DNA of 40,076 nt, from positions 1-40,076 of the forward strand of contig LSZA01000029.1 in assembly GCA_001637315.1 (NCBI GenBank), given 5' to 3'. Each line of letters begins with the position of its first letter. The stretch's first letter is position 1. Below the pieces are notes generated by a model. That model made no database searches. It was not told the DNA's origin and saw only the letters and a program-made list of their open reading frames with translations. Of this stretch, positions 19,890 to 29,184 are shown one piece after another. The DNA comes from Phormidium willei BDU 130791. GTDB lineage: Bacteria > Cyanobacteriota > Cyanobacteriia > Cyanobacteriales > Geitlerinemataceae. The translations under genes and the position numbers were made by a program.

Positions 19890-20310
19890 AGAGAAAGTAG
19901 GTGAGGCAGTTGCGAACTGGCCGAGTCGAGCGCTTGAGCCAGTTTGAGGAAAGTCCGGGCACCCGAAAGACCCAACTTGCTGGGTAACGCCCAGTGCGCG
20001 TGAGCGTGAGGAGAGTGCCACAGAAACATACCGCCTTGTCAGACGATCGTCGGTAAGCCACGACCGTCTCAGGGTAAGGGTGCAAAGGTGCGGTAAGAGC
20101 GCACCAGCAGTATCGAGAGGTACTGGCTCGGTAAACCCCGAGTGGGTGCAAGGTCGCCGGAACCATGGTTGGTCTTTTACCAGTTCCGAAGTTGGAGAAC
20201 CGCTTGAGGCGTTTGGTAACAAACGTCCCAGATAGATAACTGCCCGTCTCATCGTCTGACGATGTCTGACGATGGGATAGAACAGAACCCGGCTTACGAC
20301 TACTTTCTCT
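19890..20310 (+). ncRNA. rnpB: RNase P RNA
   Basis: The RNA subunit of RNase P, which trims the 5' leaders of tRNA precursors. Conserved core elements are visible: GAGGAAAGTCCGGGC near the 5' end, CGGTAAGAGCGCACC in the middle, GGTAAACCCC, the GATAGATAACTG segment, and ACAGAACCCGGCTTA near the 3' end. Helix P1 sets the boundaries: AGAGAAAGTAG at 19890-19900 pairs with CTACTTTCTCT at 20300-20310. A 10-base tandem duplication (GTCTGACGAT, 20254-20273) sits in the last variable helix. TTGTCA at 19854-19859 is a possible -35 element. Frames of 130-170 codons on the other strand are antisense accidents. Confidence 0.95.
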
Positions 20311-20367
20311 ACCCCCTTGTACCGCCTGTATATCGCCTGATTTCCCTCTGACTCCCTCTGACTCCCT

Positions 20368-21114
20368 ATGGTTGCCCTGCCCCCCCAACGTCAAGACGCA
20401 TTACATCAATTTATTCTTAAGTTGGGTTTAGCTCCCGACTCTCGGGTGAACTGGGATCTCTTAGATACCGCATTAACCCATCCAACCCTGTCCGCGACTC
20501 GCAACTACGAACGGCTAGAGTTTATCGGTGATGCGGCCATTCGCTTAGCGTCAGCGGAGTTTCTTTGGGAAAGTTACCCTGAAGCCAAAGTGGGAGATTA
20601 CGCTGCCATTCGTTCCGTGTTAGTGAGCGATCGCACCCTAGCCGAGATTGCCGAATCCTACGGGTTTCAGCGCTATTTGCTCGTCGGTGGGAGTGCCAGC
20701 GGTGATAAGGCCGGCTATCGTTCTCGCTTAGCCGATGCCCTCGAAGCGGTGGCGGCGGCCCTGTATCTGAGTCACCATGATACGAGTTTAGTGCGTCCCT
20801 GGCTTGACAAATCCTTTCGTCCTCTGGCTGAACAAGTGCGCCAAGATCCCGCTCGACAGAACTATAAGGCCGCTTTGCAGGAATGGACCCAGGGCCATTA
20901 CCGACAACTGCCAGACTACCGTGTGGTCGAACAAGTAACCCGAGAACATCATAGCGATCGCCGCTTCGCCGCTGAAGTCTGGCTGCATGACCGCTGTCTG
21001 GGTCGGGGAACCGGGCGATCGATCAAGGCGGCCGAACAGGCGGCTGCTCAAGAGGCCTTTGTGGCCTTATCCCAGGCTGACCCGTCCCAACCGTCCCCAG
21101 TGTCTCACTCGTGA
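20368..21114 (+). CDS. rnc: Ribonuclease III
   Basis: 248 residues, full length. The catalytic domain signature is YERLEFIGDA with Glu48, Glu51 and Asp55, and DALEAVAAAL provides the second acidic pair. Residues about 165-240 form a double-stranded RNA-binding domain (NYKAALQEWTQGH..., then IKAAEQAAAQEAF). The enzyme cuts double-stranded regions in rRNA precursors and mRNAs. It begins 57 bases after rnpB, so two RNA-processing genes are adjacent. The stop is followed within 32 bases by the oxidoreductase start. Confidence 0.97.
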   Translation: MVALPPQRQDALHQFILKLGLAPDSRVNWDLLDTALTHPTLSATRNYERLEFIGDAAIRLASAEFLWESYPEAKVGDYAAIRSVLVSDRTLAEIAESYGFQRYLLVGGSASGDKAGYRSRLADALEAVAAALYLSHHDTSLVRPWLDKSFRPLAEQVRQDPARQNYKAALQEWTQGHYRQLPDYRVVEQVTREHHSDRRFAAEVWLHDRCLGRGTGRSIKAAEQAAAQEAFVALSQADPSQPSPVSHS

Positions 21115-21145
21115 CCGATTCAAGCTCACCTCTTCCAACAGGTTT

Positions 21146-22183
21146 ATGACAGGAATTATTATTATTGGCGCAGGTCGTTGGGGCAATCACCTGATTCGCA
21201 ATATCTTAGAGCATCCGAAGGGGGAATTACTGGCAGTCGTTGACTGCGATCGCCAGCGCCTACAAGCCGTCAACGAACGCTTTAACCTAGAAGCGGCCGG
21301 GGTCATGCTGAGCCAAGATTGGCATGACACCCAAGACTTACCCGCCCAAGGGGTGATTGTGGCCACTCCTGCCACCGACCATGAAAGCACCATTCGCGAG
21401 GCACTCAACCGGGGCTATCATGTCTTAGCTGAAAAACCCCTCACCTTAGAGTCCAAAACGGCGATCGCCCTCTGGGAGTTGGCCCAAACACAGCAACGAC
21501 GGCTGAACATCGACCATACCTATCTTTTCCACCCCGGTGTCGAACGGGGGGCCGAGGTGCTACGTCAAGGTCGCCTCGGGGAACTGCGTTATGGCTATGC
21601 CGCCCGCACCCATCTGAGTCCCGTTCGCCAGGATGTCGATGCCCTTTGGGATTTAGCCATTCACGATATCGCGATTTTTAACCATTGGCTCGCAGAAGTT
21701 CCGGTGATGGTACAAGGAACCGGCAAGATTTGGCTACAATCCCAGGGACATGGGAGATGCCAACATTTATTTCCCGATGGCTTAGCCGATGTCGCCTGGG
21801 CGCGATTAGTGTATCCCAGTGGCGTCGAGACAACCCTTCATCTATGTTGGGCCAACCCTGACAAACAACGACGGTTAGCCCTAGTCGGAGATGCCGGAAC
21901 CCTGGTGTTTGACGAACTTGCGGCCAATCCCTTGACCCTGATTCAGGGACAACTCAGCCAGGATTCAGCCGGGACATGGCAGCCGAGTGCTGTGACTCCC
22001 GAAGCCCTAGAGGTCGCCCCTGGAGAACCCCTACGACGGGTCTGCGATCGCTTCCTAGAGGGGATTGAAACCGGTCAAGACTGCGATCGCTCCTCCGGGG
22101 CCGTGGGGGCGCAACTGGTGGGCATCTTAGAGGGCTTATCTCAGTCAAGTCGTGAGGGAGGCCGGCTGATCAATCTGTCTTAA
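21146..22183 (+). CDS. Gfo/Idh/MocA family oxidoreductase
   Basis: 345 residues from the ATG at 21146. The upstream frame is open but overlaps rnc and lacks family sequence. The NAD(P) Rossmann loop IIIIGAGRWGNHLIR opens the protein, and VLAEKPL carries the family EKP motif. The His-Asp stretch DLAIHDIAIFNHW provides catalytic candidates. The substrate (sugar, polyol or related) is not clear. Spacing of 31 bases from rnc suggests a common transcript. Confidence 0.92.
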   Translation: MTGIIIIGAGRWGNHLIRNILEHPKGELLAVVDCDRQRLQAVNERFNLEAAGVMLSQDWHDTQDLPAQGVIVATPATDHESTIREALNRGYHVLAEKPLTLESKTAIALWELAQTQQRRLNIDHTYLFHPGVERGAEVLRQGRLGELRYGYAARTHLSPVRQDVDALWDLAIHDIAIFNHWLAEVPVMVQGTGKIWLQSQGHGRCQHLFPDGLADVAWARLVYPSGVETTLHLCWANPDKQRRLALVGDAGTLVFDELAANPLTLIQGQLSQDSAGTWQPSAVTPEALEVAPGEPLRRVCDRFLEGIETGQDCDRSSGAVGAQLVGILEGLSQSSREGGRLINLS

Positions 22184-22257
22184 GGAGCTTGGATTCGGCA
22201 ACACGTCCGCTAAAATTCATAGCAACTGCGTTAAAGAGCCTTGAAGCTCCTGATACT

Positions 22258-22842
22258 ATGAAATTTCCTCTTGCTTTTCTCCCCCTTGCTCTCGGAACCG
22301 TCTTCATGGGGGGTAATGGGGCGATCGCTCAGTCTTACCCCAACCAAGCCCATGTTTGCACCCCGGGGCCGCGCTTAAACCTACGGGAAACCCCGGCCGG
22401 GCGAGTCTTGACCATTCTCAACAACGGCACATCCCTCGAACGAGTGGCCGCCCCCGCCGGAAGCTGGCAGCCGGTGGCCACCCCGAACTATCGCGGTTAT
22501 GTTTGGTCGAGTTATGTCTGTGATGGGGAAGTCGATACCCCCGTGGCTCAACAACCCGCGAGGGCGGCCCGTTTTCAGCCCGCCATGTGTCCTGATGTGA
22601 GTTTAGCGCGGAATGTGGTCACTCCCGATGGCTTGAATGTATATCGTTCCAACAATCCCAACAGTGAGATTGTTCGTTTTCTCAATGAAGGGGCAGCGAT
22701 TATTCTCGGCAGTACGAACCCCACGATCGATGAAGCCGGGTATCTCTGGTTGCCTGTTGAACAGCCCGCGATGGGGTATATTCGTGTTGGCCGTGACGGG
22801 GTCGTTGATAAAATTGGTAACTGCACGCGTTTCTATCCCTGA
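22258..22842 (+). CDS. Secreted SH3-domain protein
   Basis: 194 residues from the ATG at 22258, chosen because MKFPLAFLPLALGTVFMGGNGAIAQ is a good signal peptide with a likely cut after AIAQ. A frame starting at 22189 adds 23 unlikely residues. Two bacterial SH3-like units follow: PRLNLRETPAGRVLTIL... at about residues 39-85, and DGLNVYRSNNPNSEIVRFL at about 120-170. Such proteins bind cell-wall or surface ligands. It lies 20 bases before the next gene. Confidence 0.85.
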   Translation: MKFPLAFLPLALGTVFMGGNGAIAQSYPNQAHVCTPGPRLNLRETPAGRVLTILNNGTSLERVAAPAGSWQPVATPNYRGYVWSSYVCDGEVDTPVAQQPARAARFQPAMCPDVSLARNVVTPDGLNVYRSNNPNSEIVRFLNEGAAIILGSTNPTIDEAGYLWLPVEQPAMGYIRVGRDGVVDKIGNCTRFYP

Positions 22843-22862
22843 AACCACTCACAAGAGCAACG

Positions 22863-24038
22863 GTGTCTCAACAACAACGACAACAGTTCCCGGCCCTGAG
22901 CAACAAAACCTATCTCAATTATGGCGGTCAAGGTCCTTTGCCTCAAACGGCCATCAATGCCATTCGTCAAGCCTATGAGTGGGTGCAGCGCATTGGTCCG
23001 TTTTCGGCTCAGGCTAATGCTTGGGCTCAAGATTGTGCCAACCAAACCAGGCAGGCTATTGCCGATGAGTTGGGGGTAACGGCGGACACCATTGCTCTGA
23101 CGGAGGATGTGACAGTCGGCTGTAATATCGCCCTTTGGGGCCTTGACTGGCAGCGGGGCGATCGCCTCGTGATGACCGACTGCGAACATCCTGGGGTGGT
23201 GGCGACGGTGCAGGAACTTCAACATCGCTTTGGCATTGAAGTTGATATTTGTCCCGTTCAAGCCACCCTCAACACGAATAACGCCGTTGAGGTCGTTGCC
23301 CAGGCCCTGACAGCCAACACTCGCTTAGTGGTGTTGAGTCATATTCTCTGGAATACGGGGCAGGTGTTACCCCTCAAAGAGATTGTCGCCGCCTGCCGTC
23401 AAGTCCCCACCTCTTCTGGGGAGCCGATTCGCGTCTTAGCCGATGCAGCCCAGTCTGTGGGCGTTCTGCCCCTGGAGTTAGCCAACTCTGGGGTGGATTA
23501 CTATGCCTTTACCGGTCATAAATGGCTCTGTGGCCCCGCTGGAGTCGGTGGGTTTTACTGTCACCCGGATGCTATGGCCAGTCTGCGCCCCACCTTTATT
23601 GGTTGGCGTGGCATCACCATGGATGCTACGGGCAACCCCACGGGTCTGAAAGCCAATGCACAGCGTTATGAGATTGCGACATCCGCCTATCCGTTGTATG
23701 TGGGCTTACGGGAGGCGATCGCCACCCATCGCCGTTGGGGAACGGCCCAGGCACGCTATGAACAGATTTGTCGTCAGAGTCAGCATCTCTGGGAAGGCTT
23801 GCGAGAGATGCCGCAGGTGAGGTGTTTACGCACTGCACCCCCAGAAGCAGGGTTAGTCTCCTTTGTCTTAGAGTCGGAAGACCATAAGGGTCTGGTTCAG
23901 TTTTTGCAACAGCATGGGGTGATGGTCCGGACTCTTCTTGACCCCAGTTGTGTCCGGGCCTGTGTCCATTACTTCACGGATGAGACGGAGATGGAGCGGC
24001 TGTTGCAGCACATTCGTCGCTTTGTTGAGTCATCTTAG
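22863..24038 (+). CDS. Class V aminotransferase-fold PLP enzyme, cysteine/cystine lyase-like
   Basis: 391 residues with a class V aminotransferase fold. The pyridoxal phosphate lysine is in YAFTGHKWLCGPAGVG, preceded by VLADAAQSVGVLPL, which holds the Asp that contacts the cofactor. The overall pattern (TYLNYGGQGPLPQTA, DCEHPGVVATV) resembles the cyanobacterial L-cysteine/cystine C-S lyase rather than IscS/SufS: no flexible-loop cysteine is apparent at the usual C-terminal position. The start is GTG at 22863. It probably supplies persulfide sulfur for Fe-S work; this assignment is by resemblance. Confidence 0.85.
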   Translation: MSQQQRQQFPALSNKTYLNYGGQGPLPQTAINAIRQAYEWVQRIGPFSAQANAWAQDCANQTRQAIADELGVTADTIALTEDVTVGCNIALWGLDWQRGDRLVMTDCEHPGVVATVQELQHRFGIEVDICPVQATLNTNNAVEVVAQALTANTRLVVLSHILWNTGQVLPLKEIVAACRQVPTSSGEPIRVLADAAQSVGVLPLELANSGVDYYAFTGHKWLCGPAGVGGFYCHPDAMASLRPTFIGWRGITMDATGNPTGLKANAQRYEIATSAYPLYVGLREAIATHRRWGTAQARYEQICRQSQHLWEGLREMPQVRCLRTAPPEAGLVSFVLESEDHKGLVQFLQQHGVMVRTLLDPSCVRACVHYFTDETEMERLLQHIRRFVESS

Positions 24039-24077
24039 GGATGGAGAGAGGCGATGGAGGCTCGGTGCTGGAGTCTG

Positions 24078-26234
24078 CTAGGGGCAATCGGGGTGAATCG
24101 CGCCGCGATCGCACAAAAACGCCACCGCCTCTCGGTCTAAATTCCGGGCTTGACTGAAGTTTACCCCCTCGACGAAACTGAGCGGCCCCGCCTCAGGCGA
24201 TCGCACCACAAAGTCACTGGCCTCGTCAGACTCGGCCGCCTCCCAGGTAACGCCCTGAAAATCTGCCCCCGCGACCTTGGCCCCTCGTAGATCGGTCCAG
24301 GTTAAATCACTGCCGTGGAAACTGGCATATTCCAAATTAGCCTGGCGCAGATTGGCCCCGGAGAGGTTAACGTCACGGAAATTACTATTGCTCAAATTGG
24401 CTTGAGAGAAGTCTACCCCAGCTAAATCCGCACCCTGCCAATTGGCCTGAGTAAGATTGGCCCCCGTCCAGAGACTCCCCCCAGCACGAACCTGGGTGAG
24501 ACTGGCCCCCTGTAAATCGGCATTGGTGAAGTCAGCGGCGTTTAAATCCGCTCCCGTGAAACTGGTTTGACGTAAGGATGCCCCCTCGAAGTTGGCCCCC
24601 ACCAATTGCGCGGAACTGAAATTAGACCCCGTGGCACTCACCCAGCGAGCATCCGCGTGATTGAAATTGGCCTGCATGACGTTACTGCGGTACATCCAGA
24701 CTTGGGTCAGGGTGGCCCCGGCGAAGTTGCCATAACTTAAATCCGCGCCCGAGAGGTCAGCAATCCAATCGTCATAGGTCCCGAAGCGGCCATCTTCCCC
24801 GGCCCCATAGAACTGACTTCCCTGGAAGCTGGCTCGGCTCAGGAGGGAACCGCGAAAGCGAATGCCGGCTAAATTGATGCCATCTAAGACTAGGGTGAAG
24901 GGAACGTCCGTCACCGCTTGGCTGAGATGTGTGCGGCTGAGATCGGCGGTGGGGAGTTCGCCGCTATGGTGACTGAGGATGGTGGCGATCGCCCGCTGGG
25001 TGGCCCGCAGACGACGCGCGAGGAGGGCTTTTTCCTCGGCGGTTCCTCCATATTCGAGGGAATCTAACTGAATTTTTAGGGATTGGTTGAGGCGGCGTAG
25101 TTCGAGAATGGCGGCTTTACCGTGGGAGGCGATGGCCTGTTGGCTGGCGTCAATCAATTCCGGTTCTGTTTCTTGGCCGAGGAGGTCGACCAAGAGAGAT
25201 AAGGCCCGAGGATCATTTAAGGTTCCCAGAGCTAAAATGGCGTTTTTACGCTCATCGGGCGCTCCGGCGGCGGGGGTGAGTTTACTCACGAGGGACAAGA
25301 ACATCTGATTATCCTGTTCCTGAAATTCTCGGGAGTTGGCCTGTTGCTGAATATAGACTTGGGTGCCAACAAAGGTTCCCAAGACGGCTGTTAGACAAAA
25401 CAGCAGCACTAACAACAGGGTTGTGGCGGGGTTACGGAGCATCCAAAACCAAAGACTAGCCCCGGCCGGCGATCGCGGTTCGGGTTCAGGATACAGGACA
25501 ATGGCCTCAACGGCTTCTCCTTCAACCTGAGTCCAATGGCGATCGCGCTCTAACTCTTCGTTTTGCCAATCTCCATAGGGGTTATTTAGGGCATCAAAGA
25601 TGGTGGTCCCGGCGATGTTGTCGTGGAAGGCTCGTCCTTGACGGTTGAAGCGAGAGGCCAGGCCATCGACGAGCAACACCACCCCCGTCAATCCCAGTAA
25701 GATGCCCAAATCGGGAAAGGCTCCCGTCAGCCGCCACAGGACCCAGGCGGTTCCCCCAAAGATACCCCAGCGGGCGATCGCCTCCCGCAGCAGCACCTGA
25801 ACCAGACTCGGTGGCGCTCCTTGAGGGGTGACCACTTTAATGCCAAACCAACGTTTGGGGTCTGTTTGTCCGGTTTTATAGAGTAAATAGATCTGCCAAC
25901 CTCCCGCCAACAGGGGCATCACTAAGGCCCCTGTCCAAAAGAGATTAGTCAGGGGGGAGACATTGCGATTGGGTTGACGAACCGGCAAACTCAGAACCCG
26001 AGCGATACGGTCTTCTGTGGCGGCTAACAGGGGACTGAGGGGAACCGGTTCACCAATCTCTTGCTGGGTGGCGTAAGCCCCGAAGCCATAGGGAATGCCG
26101 GCACTGCCGACAATGAAGGAGACTTCTACGACAAAGGCGCAGCCTCGACGTACGAGAATGGGGAGTTGTCGCACCGTACTACGCCACCAGGGTGCAAGAC
26201 GTCGGGGTGGAAGAGGAGTCGAAGGGCTGGCCAT
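24078..26234 (-). CDS. RDD / HEAT-like / pentapeptide repeat membrane protein
   Basis: 718 residues with a mosaic layout. Residues 1-215 contain an RDD domain: RRGCAFVVE near the start, several hydrophobic helices, and AFHDNIAGT with the final Asp. A further membrane helix lies at about 268-292. Residues about 315-375 look HEAT-like (NAILALGTLNDPRALSLLVDLL). Residues about 440-690 are pentapeptide repeats (A[D/N]LxxA pattern, for example ADLSYGNFAGATL and ADLAGVDFSQANL), forming a right-handed beta-helix. Function is unknown; a membrane-anchored scaffold is likely. It follows galT by 47 bases. Confidence 0.85.
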   Translation of the reverse strand: MASPSTPLPPRRLAPWWRSTVRQLPILVRRGCAFVVEVSFIVGSAGIPYGFGAYATQQEIGEPVPLSPLLAATEDRIARVLSLPVRQPNRNVSPLTNLFWTGALVMPLLAGGWQIYLLYKTGQTDPKRWFGIKVVTPQGAPPSLVQVLLREAIARWGIFGGTAWVLWRLTGAFPDLGILLGLTGVVLLVDGLASRFNRQGRAFHDNIAGTTIFDALNNPYGDWQNEELERDRHWTQVEGEAVEAIVLYPEPEPRSPAGASLWFWMLRNPATTLLLVLLFCLTAVLGTFVGTQVYIQQQANSREFQEQDNQMFLSLVSKLTPAAGAPDERKNAILALGTLNDPRALSLLVDLLGQETEPELIDASQQAIASHGKAAILELRRLNQSLKIQLDSLEYGGTAEEKALLARRLRATQRAIATILSHHSGELPTADLSRTHLSQAVTDVPFTLVLDGINLAGIRFRGSLLSRASFQGSQFYGAGEDGRFGTYDDWIADLSGADLSYGNFAGATLTQVWMYRSNVMQANFNHADARWVSATGSNFSSAQLVGANFEGASLRQTSFTGADLNAADFTNADLQGASLTQVRAGGSLWTGANLTQANWQGADLAGVDFSQANLSNSNFRDVNLSGANLRQANLEYASFHGSDLTWTDLRGAKVAGADFQGVTWEAAESDEASDFVVRSPEAGPLSFVEGVNFSQARNLDREAVAFLCDRGAIHPDCP

Positions 26235-26281
26235 AGAACAATCGGTAGATGGCGTTACGGATAGTTATCTTTCAAAGAATA

Positions 26282-27370
26282 TCAGCGATCGCCCCGGGAA
26301 TCCCCCCGAGAGTTATTCTGAGAACTGCCCTCAGAGTCACTCTCAGAATTGGCACTAGAATCGGGGGTCATCTCGCCAACGGAAATCGATCGCAGAAACT
26401 CAGCACTGGCTTCTGGGAGTGTGGTATTGATATACATCCCACTTCCCAACTCAAACCCCGCCGTCAGAGACACCCGAGGAATCACCGCCAGATACCAATG
26501 GAAATAGTTGGTGCGATGTTCATCGCTGGGGATGGAGCGAATGGTGTAATTGTAGTCGGGATTATTCAACCCGACATAGAGTTTCGCCAACACTTGCCGG
26601 AGGATTTCTGCTAAGTCCTCAATTTCGTGATCTAAGATGTCCTCGAACGAGGAGGCGTGGCGACGGGGAAAAATCCAGAGATGGAAGGGAGAGAGGGCGG
26701 CGTAGGGGATAAAGGCCACGAAATGCTGACTTTGACAGACAATGCGATCGCCGGCGTCGAGTTCTTCGGCAAGAGTGCGACAGAAGATACATTCGCCCCA
26801 ATCATCAAAATAACGAATCGCCTCCTGAGTCCGCAGTCGCAGTTGATTTGGCACAATGGGTGTGGCGGCAATCTGGGAATGGGGATGTTCTAGGGAGGTT
26901 CCCGCCCCTCGACCATGATTTTTGAAGATGACAATGGTGGAGATGCGAGGATCTTTGCGTAGATGGCGATAGCGTTCTCGATACATCCGCAGTACGTTGC
27001 TGATATCGTCGAGGGGGAGCAACGCTAGGGTGACGTTATGGCAGGGATGTTCGATAATCACTTCATGAACCCCCACCGCTGTTAGGGAACGATAGAGTTT
27101 GCCTCGCTGTCGGATGATCTCCCCCTCGGGGGATAGGGCTGGATATTTGTTTAAGACGGCCCGCACCCGCCAACCGCGATGATCCGAGAGAATGGCGGTT
27201 TCTACCCCAGTCCGGGCTTCGTTGCCGGCGCAGAAGGGACAATCCTCACGATAGGGGGGCAAATCGGCTGGGGCGGGGCGCTGTTGGTTAAATTCATCGG
27301 GGCGATGGGCGCGATCGGTGGCGATAATCACCCAATCTCGGGTAATGATATTGTGGCGCAACTCATTCAT
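26282..27370 (-). CDS. galT: Galactose-1-phosphate uridylyltransferase
   Basis: 362 residues from the ATG at 27370, chosen because MNELRHNIITRDWVIIATDRAHRP matches family starts; the frame remains open upstream without homology and would overlap ridA. GalT exchanges UMP between UDP-glucose and galactose-1-phosphate. The active-site triad HPHSQ is present with the nucleophilic His in the middle, and the metal-binding pairs CPFC and CIFC are intact. The C-terminus ends in a Ser/Asn/Asp-rich tail after the catalytic domain. It is divergent from the RidA gene, with only 66 bases between. Confidence 0.95.
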   Translation of the reverse strand: MNELRHNIITRDWVIIATDRAHRPDEFNQQRPAPADLPPYREDCPFCAGNEARTGVETAILSDHRGWRVRAVLNKYPALSPEGEIIRQRGKLYRSLTAVGVHEVIIEHPCHNVTLALLPLDDISNVLRMYRERYRHLRKDPRISTIVIFKNHGRGAGTSLEHPHSQIAATPIVPNQLRLRTQEAIRYFDDWGECIFCRTLAEELDAGDRIVCQSQHFVAFIPYAALSPFHLWIFPRRHASSFEDILDHEIEDLAEILRQVLAKLYVGLNNPDYNYTIRSIPSDEHRTNYFHWYLAVIPRVSLTAGFELGSGMYINTTLPEASAEFLRSISVGEMTPDSSANSESDSEGSSQNNSRGDSRGDR

Positions 27371-27436
27371 CGGTTTGGTTGAAGATTTGGCTAAGCTATA
27401 AGATAGGGTGGCATATGTTCTCGCCCTGTACCCTAA

Positions 27437-27829
27437 ATGCGTCAAATTATCCGGACTGATAACGCCCCCGCCCCGGTTGGCCCCTATAACCAAGCTGTCC
27501 TCGCGACGGGAAAACTCCTGTTTGTGGCTGGACAAATCCCCCTGAACGCTCGGGGGGAACTGGTGGCAACGGGTGATATTAAAGGACAAACCCAACAAGT
27601 TTTAGAGAATCTTCAAGCCATTCTAACAGAAGCTGGAGCTGGTTTTTCGGATGTGGTAAAAACCACGGTTTTTCTAGCAGACATGAATGATTTTGCGGAC
27701 ATGAATGGGGTCTATGGTCAGTATTTTACAGACGCGATCGCCCCGGCTCGGGCGGCGGTTGAGGTAGCACGATTGCCCAAGGATGTTCGGGTTGAAATCG
27801 AATGTATTGCCATGATTTCTGACGACTAA
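27437..27829 (+). CDS. ridA: RidA family enamine/imine deaminase
   Basis: 130 residues, normal for RidA (YjgF/YER057c/UK114). RidA hydrolyses reactive 2-aminoacrylate and related imines released by PLP enzymes. The signature [23 protein letters not shown] is present, with the conserved Arg before AAVEV and the Glu in VEIEC. It begins 66 bases after galT on the opposite strand. TATAAGAT at about 27397 is a possible -10 element. A complete, ordinary copy. Confidence 0.92.
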   Translation: MRQIIRTDNAPAPVGPYNQAVLATGKLLFVAGQIPLNARGELVATGDIKGQTQQVLENLQAILTEAGAGFSDVVKTTVFLADMNDFADMNGVYGQYFTDAIAPARAAVEVARLPKDVRVEIECIAMISDD

Positions 27830-27899
27830 TTGAACGGCAATGTAGCTTTGTTTTTTTGCAGAATTCAAGCTACCAAGTCAAACGTATTATGGTTAAAAT

Positions 27900-28784
27900 A
27901 TGACCGAATTCAAGATTCAGCACGTCAGCACCTATCGGTATAATCAATGTGTTTTTCTTCGACCCCATTGGGTGCGCCTGCGCCCTCATAGTAATGGGTT
28001 GCAGACTCTGGTTGACTATCAACTTGACGTAACGCCAGAACCGTTGGGGCGATCGCAGGTGGTGGATCTCGATGGTAATGCCCTCATTAAACTGTGGTTT
28101 GATAAACCTAGTCAACAACTCCAAGTTATCTCTAAAGCACGGGTGAACACTTGGCAAACGAATCCCTTTGAGTATCTCCTTGAAAACGGCGCTCATCGCC
28201 TCCCCATTGACTATTCGAGTTCCCTGCGATCGCAGCTTCTGGCCTACCTAGATCCTCCGATTATTGTGCCCCAAGGAGGCGACCCCATCGCCAGTGAACT
28301 GGCGGAGGAACTGTTGCATCTGTCGGACAATCAAACGTTACGGTTCCTCCATGATCTCAATCAACGGATTTATAGCCAATGTGATTATGTCACACGTCTC
28401 GAAGGAGACCCACAGACTCCAGGGATAACCTGGCGCAACAAACGAGGGTCTTGTCGGGATGTCACCGTCTTATTCGCCGCCGTCTGTCGAGCGGTTGGAC
28501 TGGCGGCCCGCTTTGTCAGTGGCTATCAGGAAGGGGACCCGGATCAAACCAATTATGACCTTCATGCTTGGGTTGAAGTCTATCTTCCTGGTGCGGGGTG
28601 GCGAGGCTACGATCCAACCCACGGGTTAGCGGTGGCTGATGGACATATCAGTCTGGCTGCGAGTCCCTATCCCCGTGATGCGGCTCCTATCGAGGGAACT
28701 GTGACCCCCACGCAACCGGTCTGGGACACGGGCCAACCTCTCAACACTACCCTGGAGACTCAGATCAGCATCAGCCACGGTTAA
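27900..28784 (+). CDS. Transglutaminase-like cysteine protease domain protein
   Basis: 294 residues. The N-terminal ~80 residues match the bacterial transglutaminase N-terminal domain (QHVSTYRYNQCVFLRPHWVRLRP). The catalytic core shows Cys in GSCRDVT (about residue 182), His in NYDLHAWVEVYLPGAGW (about 222) and Asp in YDPTHG. Members are peptidases or amide-bond processing enzymes, and the substrate is unknown. It follows ridA by 70 bases on the same strand, with an AT-rich leader, so it may be co-transcribed. Confidence 0.92.
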   Translation: MTEFKIQHVSTYRYNQCVFLRPHWVRLRPHSNGLQTLVDYQLDVTPEPLGRSQVVDLDGNALIKLWFDKPSQQLQVISKARVNTWQTNPFEYLLENGAHRLPIDYSSSLRSQLLAYLDPPIIVPQGGDPIASELAEELLHLSDNQTLRFLHDLNQRIYSQCDYVTRLEGDPQTPGITWRNKRGSCRDVTVLFAAVCRAVGLAARFVSGYQEGDPDQTNYDLHAWVEVYLPGAGWRGYDPTHGLAVADGHISLAASPYPRDAAPIEGTVTPTQPVWDTGQPLNTTLETQISISHG

Positions 28785-29184
28785 CGGGGAAATCAACGCC
28801 CGTCAACCCGCCCGTTGGCCAAATCGTGACCCACCGCAGACCAATATGGGTGGGGAAACGACAGGGGTGATATACAGGGGTGACATATAGACCACTCAAA
28901 ATAGATAACTCAAGACAGTTTGGGAAGGTGTATTTAACTCCAACTTGGTCAGCCTCTACCGTGTCATATGCCTTAAGCAATGCTGTACATTTGGGGTAGG
29001 TTCGATGTAGGTTTGATGGCAGCAGCGAAGGTTCTCTAATCTCACCCTCTAGTCTGGACGGTCTAGGGTCGACATCTCGGGTCTGGCTGGATGGCTCACC
29101 GAGGTCGGAGTATCCTGAGGTGACCTCATCTGTTGTTCAGTCCCTTGTGAGCTATCATTCCCTAACTGATTTGGTGCGAAACTT
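28785..29184. other. Intergenic region upstream of the hybrid histidine kinase
   Basis: 400 bases with no gene. Two pairs of direct repeats are visible: ACAGGGGTGATAT then ACAGGGGTGACATAT at 28861-28888, and GTAGGTTCGAT then GTAGGTTTGAT at 28996-29017. They look like operator half-sites about one helical turn apart. No strong ribosome site precedes the kinase ATG at 29185. Confidence 0.4.

Noticed and set aside
19857-20394. 131- and 170-codon minus-strand frames over rnpB
   Set aside because: Antisense to a clear RNase P RNA with matching P1 helix; no protein-family pattern.
20987-21145. Longer start for the Gfo/Idh oxidoreductase
   Set aside because: It would overlap rnc by over 100 bases and adds 53 residues without family pattern; the ATG at 21146 begins the Rossmann motif directly.
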